Source: Spyradocola sp050942925
Lineage (GTDB): Bacteria > Bacillota > Clostridia > Christensenellales > UBA1750
Assembly (NCBI GenBank): GCA_050942925.1
Contig: JBMNOF010000004.1
Location: forward strand, 1 to 64,000
Direction of reading: 5' to 3'
DNA: 64,000 bases
Positions 15,327-23,194 of this stretch are shown here, piece by piece. The position numbers and the translations under genes are program-made. How positions within the stretch are numbered: the stretch's first letter is position 1; every line of letters begins with the position of its first letter. The notes beneath the pieces are model-generated. The model ran no database searches. It was not told the origin of the DNA and worked only from the letters and a program-made list of their open reading frames with translations.

Positions 15327-16274
15327 ATGATCGAACTCAAGCACGTAACCAAGCGTTACGGTGCCAAGTGCGCGGTCGACGACATTTCGTTTACGATCAA
15401 CAGGGGAGAAGTACTGGGCTTTCTCGGCCGAAACGGCGCGGGGAAGAGCACGACGATGAACATGATCACCGGCTACATCTCCGCAAGCGAAGGACAGATC
15501 ACCCTGGATGGCATGGACGTGCTGGAACAGCCGCGCGAGGTCAAGCGCCGCATTGGCTACCTGCCCGAGCAGCCGCCGCTGTACATGGATATGACGGTGG
15601 AGGAGTATCTAAAGTTCGTCTGCGACATCAAAGAAGTCCGCAAGAAGAGCCAGAAGGCGCACTTGGACGATCTGTACAACCTGGTCAAGATCACGGACGT
15701 GCGCCACCGCCTGATCAAGAACCTGTCCAAGGGATACAAGCAGCGCGTGGGCCTTGCGCAGGCGCTGGTGGGCAATCCGGACGTGGTCATCATGGACGAG
15801 CCCACGGTCGGCTTGGACCCCAAGCAGATCATCGAGATCCGCAAGCTGATCTCGGGCCTGGGGCAGAACCACACGGTCGTGCTCTCCTCGCACATCCTGC
15901 ACGAGGTTGCGGATGTGTGCGACCGGGTCGTGATCATCAACAAGGGCCGGATCGTCGCGCAGGACACGCTGGCGAACCTGACGCAGGGCATCGGCGAGGC
16001 CATCCGCCTGACGGTGCGCGTGGTCGGCCCGGAGAAGCCGGTGCAGCGCCTGCTGCACGACGTGCCGGGCGTGAAATACGTCGAGACCCTGGGCAGCAAG
16101 GAAGTCGGCAGCATGGACTACATCGTCGAGAGCGACAGCAAGACGGATGTGCGCCGGCCCCTGGTCAACGCCATCCTTGCGGCAGGCTATTCGCTGCTGA
16201 TGCTCAAGCCCATGGACGTCACGCTGGAGGACATCTTCCTGCAGCTGACGAGCGAAGATAAGGGAGGAATCTAA
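15327..16274 (+). CDS. ABC transporter ATP-binding protein (GldA-like)
   Basis: 315 residues. Walker A GRNGAGKST (residues 34-42), Q-loop YLPEQPP, signature LSKGYKQR (the degenerate signature usual in the GldA/YhiH group), Walker B VVIMDEP and the H-loop SSHIL are all present. A C-terminal regulatory region follows. With the next three genes it forms an ABC-2 exporter resembling GldA-GldF-GldG; in Bacteroidetes these serve gliding, but in Clostridia the substrate is unknown. ATG 7 nt after an AAGGAGG-like site. Confidence 0.9.
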   Translation: MIELKHVTKRYGAKCAVDDISFTINRGEVLGFLGRNGAGKSTTMNMITGYISASEGQITLDGMDVLEQPREVKRRIGYLPEQPPLYMDMTVEEYLKFVCDIKEVRKKSQKAHLDDLYNLVKITDVRHRLIKNLSKGYKQRVGLAQALVGNPDVVIMDEPTVGLDPKQIIEIRKLISGLGQNHTVVLSSHILHEVADVCDRVVIINKGRIVAQDTLANLTQGIGEAIRLTVRVVGPEKPVQRLLHDVPGVKYVETLGSKEVGSMDYIVESDSKTDVRRPLVNAILAAGYSLLMLKPMDVTLEDIFLQLTSEDKGGI

Positions 16275-16276
16275 CG

Positions 16277-16999
16277 ATGCTGGCGGTATTCAAGCGCGAG
16301 CTGCAATCCTATTTCTATTCCGCAATCGGCTATGTGTTTATGGGCTGCTTCCTGGTCATTGCGGGCATTTTCTTCGCCTTTGGCAACGTGCTGAGCGCCA
16401 GCTCCTCCGTCGGCACGCTCTTTTCCAACATTTCGTTTATCTTTATCCTGATTGTGCCGATCCTGACCATGCGCCTGATGAGCGATGAAAGGCGCACAAA
16501 GTCGGATCAGCTGCTCCTGACTTCGCCGCTTTCGCTGTGGTCGATCGTCGGAGGAAAGTTCCTTGCGGCCTGCGCGGTGTTCTTTCTGACGCTGGTGTGC
16601 ACGGGGCTGTATGTCATCATCCTCTCGGTGTACGGCAATGTTTCGGCCATTGAGGTGTTTGTCAACTATTTGGGATTCTTCCTCATGGGCTGCTGCCTAA
16701 TCGCGGTGGGCTTGTTCATGTCCAACCTTTCGGAAAACCAGGTGGCCTCGGCCATCAGCACGTTTGTGGTGATCCTGTTCCTGTACCTGTTGGATTCCAT
16801 CATCGCGTCCATGTCCAGCGTGACGATGCTCTCCTGGCTGTGCACGGCGCTGGAGTGGGTGTCCCTCTTTGCGCGGTTCACGGATTTCTCTTCGGGAATT
16901 TTGAGCTTGACGGGCGTGATCTACATGATCAGCTTTGCGGGGGTCTTCCTGCTGCTGACGGTGTACACGACGGAAAAGAGAAGATGGAGTGAGGGTTAA
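16277..16999 (+). CDS. ABC-2 type permease (GldF-like)
   Basis: 240 residues with six membrane helices, starting LAVFKRELQSYFYSAIGYVFMG, the standard beginning of GldF-type permeases. LMSDERRTKSDQLLLTSPLS after the second helix is the family hallmark that contacts the ATPase. Begins 2 nt after the ATPase gene with GGGAGGA before the ATG. Confidence 0.88.
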   Translation: MLAVFKRELQSYFYSAIGYVFMGCFLVIAGIFFAFGNVLSASSSVGTLFSNISFIFILIVPILTMRLMSDERRTKSDQLLLTSPLSLWSIVGGKFLAACAVFFLTLVCTGLYVIILSVYGNVSAIEVFVNYLGFFLMGCCLIAVGLFMSNLSENQVASAISTFVVILFLYLLDSIIASMSSVTMLSWLCTALEWVSLFARFTDFSSGILSLTGVIYMISFAGVFLLLTVYTTEKRRWSEG

Positions 17000-17003
17000 G
17001 ACC

Positions 17004-18479
17004 ATGAGCAACGAGCAGAAAAACGAGCAGAAGAAGCAAAAGAAGACCTCTTTGTTCAGCTCCAGAAGACTGCGTCACGGCGGTTTTGCCACGCTCCTTG
17101 TCGTGGCGGTGATTGTCATCACGATTTTGCTGAACATCGTCGTCTCTACCTTGGACAACGTATGGGGCCTGTCCTACGACCTTTCGAGCAATCGGCTCTA
17201 TACCATCTCGGACCAGACAAAGCGCGTGGTGTCGGCCATTGACGAGCCGGTGCACATCTACGCCCTGATGCAGACGGGTTCGGAGTCCCAGACGGTGGAA
17301 AACCTCCTGGAGAACTATCGCCGGATTGCGCCGGACTACATCACCGTCACGGTTGTGGACCCCATCCAGAACCCCACCTTTGCCCAGCAGTTCACCAGCG
17401 AGAGCCTGTCGGTCAACTCCGTCATCGTCACCAACGACGACGGCTCGCGCTACCGCGTCATCGACCAGTATGACATGTATGAGTTTGGCTATACCAGTTC
17501 GTATCAGCTCACGCTGCGTTCCTTCATCGGCGAGCAGAAGCTGACCAACGCCATCTCCTTTGTCACGGCCGACGAGGTCAACAACGCGTACTTCCTCACC
17601 GGACATCAGGAAGCCTCTTCGAGCGACCTGAGCTACCTGGTGGATTACATTGAGGGCGAAAACCTCGTCGTGAGCGATATCTCCTTCAACGACATGGACA
17701 AGCTCAAGCAGGGCGACATCCTCATCATCGCCGCCCCGCAGACGGACCTGAGCGAGGATGAGCGCGTCGCAATCCGCGAATTCCTGGAGAACGACGGCTA
17801 TATGCTCTACCTTACGGACGCCACTTGTCCGGAACTGCCCGGCTTTGAGTCGCTGCTCGACCTCTACGGCATCTCCGTGGACCACACCCTTGTCGTCGAG
17901 GGCGACGAGAGCGCCTACTACCGCAGCCCGGCCTACATCGTGCCCACGGTGGAGGACCACGCGGTCACCGCGGGCCTGACCGAGAACGAGCAGGTTGCGG
18001 TTCTGCCCTATGCGACCTCTCTGTCGCTGCCGGCGATTGCCCACAACGACATTGAAGCCGAGGCGATCCTGACCACTTCGGCCAGCTCCTATGCAAAGGT
18101 CGACCTGAACTCCACGGTCGTGGAGAAGGAGGAGGGAGACCTGAGCGGCCCGCTCAACGTCGGCATCGCGCTGCGCGAGATCGACATGGACGGCAACGAC
18201 GCGGGCGCCAAGATCGTGGTCTTCGGCAGCGCCGGGTTTGTGACCTCCTCGTCCTTCTACAGCCTCTCGGGCAACACGGACCTTCTGCTGGGCGCCATCC
18301 GCTGGATGAACGGTGAAACGGATACCGTGACCATCATTGGCAAGAACTTGATGACCAACAGCCTGCGCTTTACGAGCACGGCGGAAATGTACGCCATGGC
18401 GGGCGTCGGCGTGTTCCTCATGCCCATCGTGGTGCTGGCGGCGGGCGTTGTGGTCTGGCTGAAAAGGAGGCACCTGTAA
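17004..18479 (+). CDS. GldG-like ABC auxiliary protein
   Basis: 491 residues. Cytoplasmic tail, a membrane helix (about 28-50), a large extracytoplasmic domain opening LSSNRLYTISDQTKRVVSAIDEPVHIYALM (ABC_transp_aux/GldG type) and a C-terminal membrane helix followed by KRRH. It probably forms the extracellular part of the transporter. The ATG was chosen because GAGGG lies 8 nt upstream; an in-frame GTG at 16989 inside gldF lacks a site. Confidence 0.85.
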   Translation: MSNEQKNEQKKQKKTSLFSSRRLRHGGFATLLVVAVIVITILLNIVVSTLDNVWGLSYDLSSNRLYTISDQTKRVVSAIDEPVHIYALMQTGSESQTVENLLENYRRIAPDYITVTVVDPIQNPTFAQQFTSESLSVNSVIVTNDDGSRYRVIDQYDMYEFGYTSSYQLTLRSFIGEQKLTNAISFVTADEVNNAYFLTGHQEASSSDLSYLVDYIEGENLVVSDISFNDMDKLKQGDILIIAAPQTDLSEDERVAIREFLENDGYMLYLTDATCPELPGFESLLDLYGISVDHTLVVEGDESAYYRSPAYIVPTVEDHAVTAGLTENEQVAVLPYATSLSLPAIAHNDIEAEAILTTSASSYAKVDLNSTVVEKEEGDLSGPLNVGIALREIDMDGNDAGAKIVVFGSAGFVTSSSFYSLSGNTDLLLGAIRWMNGETDTVTIIGKNLMTNSLRFTSTAEMYAMAGVGVFLMPIVVLAAGVVVWLKRRHL

Positions 18480-20042
18480 ATGGCGGAGGAACCCCGCAAG
18501 AGCGATGTCGAGCAGGAGGAGCCCGCAGAGAAGATCGACCTGGGCGCCTCCCTGCGCAAGGAACATAAGACAAAAAAGCCCGTCAACCGCGTGGCGGCGC
18601 TGGCCGTGGTCGGCGTCGTCATCGTGGTGGCGGCCCTGCTGGCGATTTTCCTTCCCGGGCTTTTGAACAAGGAAGAGGAGGCACCGGAGGAGACGCAGAC
18701 CGTGGCCCTGTCCGATCATGAGACGGGCGACGTGGTGTCCATCCACGTCGACGGTGAAAACACCTTCACCATCACCAAGGAGGAGACCACTGCCGAGGAC
18801 GGCACTGCGGAGGAGATCTTCCACGTCGACATCATGGACGACGACAAGCTCAACCAGAGCACGTGCTCTGCCGCCTTTGTCAACGCCGCGGCCATGGAGG
18901 CCGACCAGCTCGTGGAAGCCGATGCCCAGGATCTCTCCACGTATGGATTGGACGACCCCTCCTGCACGCTGACCGTCGAGTACAGCGACGGAACGTCCCT
19001 CGTGCTGGAATTGGGCGATCTGCAGACCTTGACGGGTCAGATCTATGCGTGCGTGCAGGGCGACAATGACGTTTACATCCTGCGGCCCTACTTTGCGAAC
19101 ATCTTTGGCGGGTCCCTGCTGCGCTACCGCAGCCTTGAGCTTCCGGAGATCAATTCGGACATCAGCTATACCGCTTCCATCGTCATCGAGCAGGAAGGGC
19201 AGGACCGCATCACGTTTAAGCCCGCGGAAAATCCCACTACCTTTGCAACCGGGACCTGGCAGATGACCGAGCCCCGCACGCTCTGGCTGGATAGCGGTGC
19301 GATCAGCGAGCTGGTGACGAGCGTAAGCGACTGCGGCCTGTACGAGTACCTCGGCACGGTGGACAACCTGGCCGACTACGGACTGGATACCCCGTGGTTC
19401 TCCATCACGGTCACGGATGTGGATGGCGCCAGCCGCACGCTGCACCTGGGCGATTTGGTGGAGGGCGACGACACGCATTACTACTGCACCATCGACGATA
19501 CCAACGACGTATTCAGTATCAGCACCTCGTATCTCGGGTTTGCGGAGGACTTCCAGGTGACGTATTACCTGGATATGTTCACCAACATCATCAGCATCAC
19601 GGAGATCGACCGGGTGGACATCACCGACGGGACGACCTCCTACACGATGACCATCGAGCGCGAGGAGCAGTATGACGAGAACGGGGAACTCAAAACCCTG
19701 GCTAACGGCTCGACCGATTATCTGGAAACCTTCTTCCTCAACGGCGTCGAGGTGCAGGAGGACGCCTTTAAGACGGCATACCAGACCATCATCGGCGTTA
19801 CGATCTCCGGCCTTGTGAACGAGGACCTCGTCGACGAAAGCCAGGCGCCCGTGCTCTCGGTGACCTATACCTTCAACAATGGCACCGAGCCCATCACGGT
19901 GGAGTATCTGCCCTACGACATCAACAACTACTGCGTCCGCCGCGAGGGCAGCGTGGACTTGATCTGCAAGAAGGACCCGGTAGATGCCATTCTGCCCACG
20001 CTTGCAGACCTTGCCGCGGGCAGGCTGGACGAAGAGGAGTAA
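18480..20042 (+). CDS. DUF4340 domain protein
   Basis: 520 residues. Acidic cytoplasmic N terminus, one membrane helix (about 37-62), then an acidic extracytoplasmic region with repeated DUF4340 units (for example GLDDPSCTLTVEY...LELGDL and GLDTPWFSITVTD...LHLGDL). Such proteins regularly close Gld-like ABC operons and may bind the exported polymer or the wall. The ATG directly abuts the upstream stop, with AGGAGG 10 nt before it inside the preceding gene. Confidence 0.85.
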   Translation: MAEEPRKSDVEQEEPAEKIDLGASLRKEHKTKKPVNRVAALAVVGVVIVVAALLAIFLPGLLNKEEEAPEETQTVALSDHETGDVVSIHVDGENTFTITKEETTAEDGTAEEIFHVDIMDDDKLNQSTCSAAFVNAAAMEADQLVEADAQDLSTYGLDDPSCTLTVEYSDGTSLVLELGDLQTLTGQIYACVQGDNDVYILRPYFANIFGGSLLRYRSLELPEINSDISYTASIVIEQEGQDRITFKPAENPTTFATGTWQMTEPRTLWLDSGAISELVTSVSDCGLYEYLGTVDNLADYGLDTPWFSITVTDVDGASRTLHLGDLVEGDDTHYYCTIDDTNDVFSISTSYLGFAEDFQVTYYLDMFTNIISITEIDRVDITDGTTSYTMTIEREEQYDENGELKTLANGSTDYLETFFLNGVEVQEDAFKTAYQTIIGVTISGLVNEDLVDESQAPVLSVTYTFNNGTEPITVEYLPYDINNYCVRREGSVDLICKKDPVDAILPTLADLAAGRLDEEE

Positions 20043-20064
20043 TCCCTGCACCGGGAAACGAACG

Positions 20065-20107
20065 AGGAGGGTGCGCAGGCAAGCGGCCTGCGCACCCTCC
20101 TTTTTTT
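20065..20107 (+). terminator. Intrinsic terminator of the Gld-like operon
   Basis: 16-bp perfect stem (20065-20080 with 20086-20101), AAGCG loop, seven T. Confidence 0.97.
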
Positions 20108-20131
20108 GTGCGGGAGAAGAACCCAAGCGGG

Positions 20132-20365
20132 TTACGGGTTGCCGATCCGCTGGCGCGCCTCCAAGTGGCGCCGCACGATCGCCTCATAGAGCACGGGACG
20201 GCGGTCCGCAGGGGGCGCGGGTTCCGCCGGCGCGCTGGGCGTGTCCTGAATGGTGGTGGTCGGGTTCCGCAGCGTGCGCAGGGAAACCCAACGGTCGCCT
20301 TCCCGCGTGCGCGCGGCCTTTGCGGCGGCGCTGTTTGCATCGGCGTATGTAATCGGTCGTTCCAT
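20132..20365 (-). CDS. Small uncharacterised protein (77 aa)
   Basis: Reads leftward between the Gld-like operon and glpK. AAAGGAG is 8 nt before the ATG, the main reason to accept it. The protein has an Ala-rich start (MERPITYADANSAAAKAART), a basic middle (RWVSLRTLR), a Pro/Ala-rich linker and a C-terminal helix (LYEAIVRRHLEARQRI). No family recognised; no membrane segment. No convincing promoter found on this strand. Confidence 0.5.
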   Translation of the reverse strand: MERPITYADANSAAAKAARTREGDRWVSLRTLRNPTTTIQDTPSAPAEPAPPADRRPVLYEAIVRRHLEARQRIGNP

Positions 20366-20423
20366 GGCGGTTGCTCCTTTCTTGCGGGCTCAGGCCCTGA
20401 TTCATCCTATGCGCAGACCGGGC

Positions 20424-20452
20424 TTGTTGACACGGCGGCGCTTTGCTATAAT
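20424..20452 (+). promoter_or_regulatory. Sigma-A-like promoter of glpK
   Basis: Perfect TATAAT (20447-20452) with TTGTTG (20424-20429) at 17 nt; a better TTGACA is only 14 nt away. It lies 55 nt upstream of glpK. Confidence 0.7.
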
Positions 20453-20506
20453 GAACCCAAGAAAGACCCTACGCACAGAAAGACAAACACGGGGAGGCAG
20501 AACAAG

Positions 20507-22000
20507 ATGATGAAAAAGTACATTGTGGCCCTGGACCAGGGAACGACCAGCTCCCGAGCGGTGGTCGTGGATGCAACCGGCGCGGTCGTGGCCTCGCATG
20601 GGATTGAGTTTCCGCAGATCTACCCCAAGCCCGGCTGGGTGGAACACGATCCCCAGCAAATCCTCTCATCGCAGGTGGAAGCGCTTCGCCAGGCCGTGAA
20701 GAAGGCGGGCATTGCCCCAGAGGAAATTGCCGCCATCGGCATCACCAACCAGCGCGAAACCACGATCCTCTGGGACAAGAGCACGGGGAAGCCCGTGTGC
20801 AACGCCATCGTGTGGCAGTGCCGGCGCACGGCGGAGGAGATCGAGAGGCTCAAGGCCGAGGGGCTGGAGCCCATGATCCGCGAAAAGACCGGCCTTGTGC
20901 CGGACGCTTACTTCTGCGCGACCAAGATCCAATGGATTCTGCGCAATGTTCCGGGGGCACGCATTGCAGCGCAAGCCGGAGAGCTCCTCTTTGGCACGGT
21001 GGATTCCTGGCTGATCTGGAACCTCACGCGCGAGCACATCCATGTCACGGATGTATCCAACGCCTCGCGCACCATGCTCTTTAATATCCACACCCTGCAA
21101 TGGGACGACGAACTGCTCGAGTGCATGGAGATTCCGCGCGTTCTCCTGCCGGAGGTCGTGGACTCCAGCGGCATTGTCGGAATGCTGAACCCGGAAATCC
21201 TCGGGGTCGAGATCCCCATCGCGGGCATTGCCGGAGACCAGCAGGCCGCTCTGTTTGGACAAGCCTGCTTCGATCGGGGAATGGTGAAGACGACCTATGG
21301 AACGGGCGGGTTCTTGCTCATGCAGACCGGGGAAGAGGCGGTCGCTTCTCCCAACGGCCTGTTGACGACCGTGGCTTGGCGCATGGGCGGGAAGACCGAG
21401 TACGCCCTGGAAGGGTCGGTGTTCGTCGCGGGCGCCGTCGTGCAATGGCTCCGCGATGAGCTCAAGCTCATCGATTCGGCCCAGGAGTCGGAGGCGGTCG
21501 CGCTCTCCGTGCCGGATACTGCCGGCGTCTACCTCGTTCCGGCGTTTACGGGCCTTGGCGCGCCGTACTGGGACATGTACGGCCGCGGCGCCATCGTGGG
21601 GCTTACGCGCGGAGCAGGTCGCGCCCACATCGTCCGCGCGGCGCTGGAGGCCATCGCGTTCCAGACCGCCGACGTCATGGAAGCCATGGCGCGCGACAGC
21701 GCCACGCCCCTGTCCCAGATGCGCGCGGATGGCGGGGCCAGCGCAAACGGCTTCCTGATGCAGTTCCAGGCGGACATCCTCGGAATCCCCGTGGTCCGGC
21801 CGGCGGTGACGGAGACCACGGCCCTGGGCGCGGCGCTCCTTGCGGGTCTGGCCGTGGGGTTCTGGGAGAGCCGGGATCAGGTCCGCGCCATCTGGCGCGC
21901 AGAAAAGGTTTTCCAGCCGGGTTTTGTCGAAGACGAGCGCGCAGAGCGCCTGAAGCAGTGGCACCGCGCGGTGCTGCGCGCAAAGCACTGGGCGGAATGA
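20507..22000 (+). CDS. glpK: Glycerol kinase
   Basis: 497 residues, standard length. FGGY-family ATP-dependent kinase making sn-glycerol 3-phosphate. N-terminal KYIVALDQGTTSSRAVV phosphate-binding motif, TNQRETT, GIAGDQQAALFGQ and the TYGTGGF motif are all intact. GGGGAGG lies 9 nt before the ATG. The product would feed the glycerol-3-phosphate dehydrogenase-like operon 8 kb downstream. No glycerol facilitator is adjacent. Its last 80 nt contain a perfect Spo0A box. Confidence 0.97.
   Translation: MMKKYIVALDQGTTSSRAVVVDATGAVVASHGIEFPQIYPKPGWVEHDPQQILSSQVEALRQAVKKAGIAPEEIAAIGITNQRETTILWDKSTGKPVCNAIVWQCRRTAEEIERLKAEGLEPMIREKTGLVPDAYFCATKIQWILRNVPGARIAAQAGELLFGTVDSWLIWNLTREHIHVTDVSNASRTMLFNIHTLQWDDELLECMEIPRVLLPEVVDSSGIVGMLNPEILGVEIPIAGIAGDQQAALFGQACFDRGMVKTTYGTGGFLLMQTGEEAVASPNGLLTTVAWRMGGKTEYALEGSVFVAGAVVQWLRDELKLIDSAQESEAVALSVPDTAGVYLVPAFTGLGAPYWDMYGRGAIVGLTRGAGRAHIVRAALEAIAFQTADVMEAMARDSATPLSQMRADGGASANGFLMQFQADILGIPVVRPAVTETTALGAALLAGLAVGFWESRDQVRAIWRAEKVFQPGFVEDERAERLKQWHRAVLRAKHWAE
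21923..21931 (+). promoter_or_regulatory. Spo0A box inside the 3' end of glpK
   Basis: TTTGTCGAA, an exact match to the 0A-box consensus TTTGTCRAA. First of three TGTCGAA sites within 135 nt upstream of spo0A. Confidence 0.55.
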
Positions 22001-22007
22001 TGTCGAA
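22001..22007 (+). promoter_or_regulatory. Spo0A box just after glpK
   Basis: TGTCGAA core, 1 nt after the glpK stop codon; the two flanking 5' bases do not match the longer consensus. Confidence 0.5.
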
Positions 22008-22049
22008 GAAGCGGTGAAGCTGGCGAATGAAAGAGGGAAAGCGGGGGAA

Positions 22050-22058
22050 TTCGACAAA
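22050..22058 (-). promoter_or_regulatory. Spo0A box upstream of spo0A, inverted
   Basis: The reverse complement of TTCGACAAA is TTTGTCGAA, an exact 0A box on the minus strand, about 150 nt before the sigma-A -35 of spo0A. In the 22001-22351 gap it is the main recognisable element apart from the promoter and the small palindrome TACTCGAGTA (22301-22310). Confidence 0.6.
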
Positions 22059-22205
22059 AACAGAGAAATTCTGACAGAATTATTTCTTGAAACATTTCCT
22101 CGGAAAACGGAAAAATGATGAGGTGCGGTGGAAACCGGAAAGACGGATTTTCAGGTTATCAGCGATTGTTTGCGCGCTAAAACCGCAAAAAAGCGCATAA
22201 ACTAG

Positions 22206-22234
22206 TTGACGAGCGGAAGAATTTGGTCTAAAAT
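22206..22234 (+). promoter_or_regulatory. Sigma-A promoter of spo0A
   Basis: TTGACG (22206-22211), 17-nt spacer, TAAAAT (22229-22234), followed by an approximately 110-nt untranslated leader. Confidence 0.8.
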
Positions 22235-22351
22235 ACTCTCATCTGAACTGGGAGCGACTTTCAAATAGGACCACGAGAAAAGTGTACTGAAAGAATCTTT
22301 TACTCGAGTAGGAAAGCGACCCAGGAAATATTGACGAGGAGGCGTCTTCTG

Positions 22352-23125
22352 GTGGAAAAGATCAAGGTTCTTATTGCGGATGACAGCACGGTCGTGCTGG
22401 AAGTGCTCAGCTCCTATCTTCAGGACAAGGAGGACATCGAGGTCGTGGGCACGGCGGAGGATGGACTGCAGGTCATGGATATCCTGCGGAGCAAGCCGGT
22501 GGATGTCCTGCTGCTGGACATGGTGATGCCCCGCCTGGACGGCTTTGGGGTCCTAGCACAGATCCAAAAAGAGAATCTGCCGCACCGCCCGCATGTCATC
22601 GCCGTGACGGCGCTGATGCGAGACGACTTCATCCAGCGCGCGATCAACCTGGGAAGCGACTACTACATGCTCAAGCCCTTCGAGCTCGGGGCGATCTACC
22701 AGCGCATTGTGGAGCGCAACCAGCCGGTCGAGGTCCAGGCCGACGCGCCGGTGCGCGCACCCCAGCAGGCAAACTGTTCCCTGGACGAGCGCATCGCCAA
22801 CATCTTCCTCTCCATGGGGATTCCGGCGCACATCAAGGGCTATCACTTCCTGCGCGAGGCCATCAAGCTCGTGGTCAACGACCGAGAGATGATCAACGCC
22901 ATCACCAAGGACCTCTATCCGACGGTCGCGTTGAACTTTAACACCACCTCCTCCAAGGTAGAGCGCGCGATTCGCCATGCCATTGACGTCGCCTGGACGC
23001 GCGGCCAGATGGAGAACATCAACATGCTCTTTGGCTCCAAGCTCTACGTCAAGCACGAAAAGCCGACCAATGGCGAGTTCATCGCATTGATCGCCGACAG
23101 ACTCTCCATCGAAAAGAGCGCATAA
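22352..23125 (+). CDS. spo0A: Sporulation master regulator Spo0A
   Basis: 257 residues. Response regulator with receiver acidic pair D10/D11, phosphoacceptor D56 (LLLDMVMPRLDG) and the MLKP lysine. The C-terminal DNA-binding domain has the near-invariant SMGIPAHIKGYHFLREAI and SKVERAIRHAIDVAW. Phosphorylated Spo0A commits the cell to sporulation through TGTCGAA boxes, three of which lie upstream. GTG start selected because GAGGAGG lies 9 nt before it; an in-frame TTG at 22331 would overlap that site. Confidence 0.98.
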   Translation: MEKIKVLIADDSTVVLEVLSSYLQDKEDIEVVGTAEDGLQVMDILRSKPVDVLLLDMVMPRLDGFGVLAQIQKENLPHRPHVIAVTALMRDDFIQRAINLGSDYYMLKPFELGAIYQRIVERNQPVEVQADAPVRAPQQANCSLDERIANIFLSMGIPAHIKGYHFLREAIKLVVNDREMINAITKDLYPTVALNFNTTSSKVERAIRHAIDVAWTRGQMENINMLFGSKLYVKHEKPTNGEFIALIADRLSIEKSA

Positions 23126-23148
23126 GGAGAAGGGAAACGCCATATAGA
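23120..23148 (+). promoter_or_regulatory. Sigma-E-like promoter of sipL
   Basis: GCATAAG (23120-23126) and CATATAGA (23141-23148) with a 14-nt spacer resemble the sigma-E elements kmATATT and CATACAnT. The -35 overlaps the spo0A stop codon. SipL is a mother-cell protein in C. difficile, consistent with sigma-E control. Confidence 0.5.
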
Positions 23149-23194
23149 TCCATTGAGTACGGGTAAGGGCTCAACATGGGTAAGGAGGATCGAT

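Noticed and set aside
20424..20452. TTGACA at 20427 as the glpK -35
   Set aside because: Only 14 nt from TATAAT; TTGTTG at 17 nt is the more workable element.
22001..22351. Sigma-H promoter upstream of spo0A
   Set aside because: AGGGAAA and GAAT elements occur near 22035-22050 but their spacing is too short for a sigma-H promoter.
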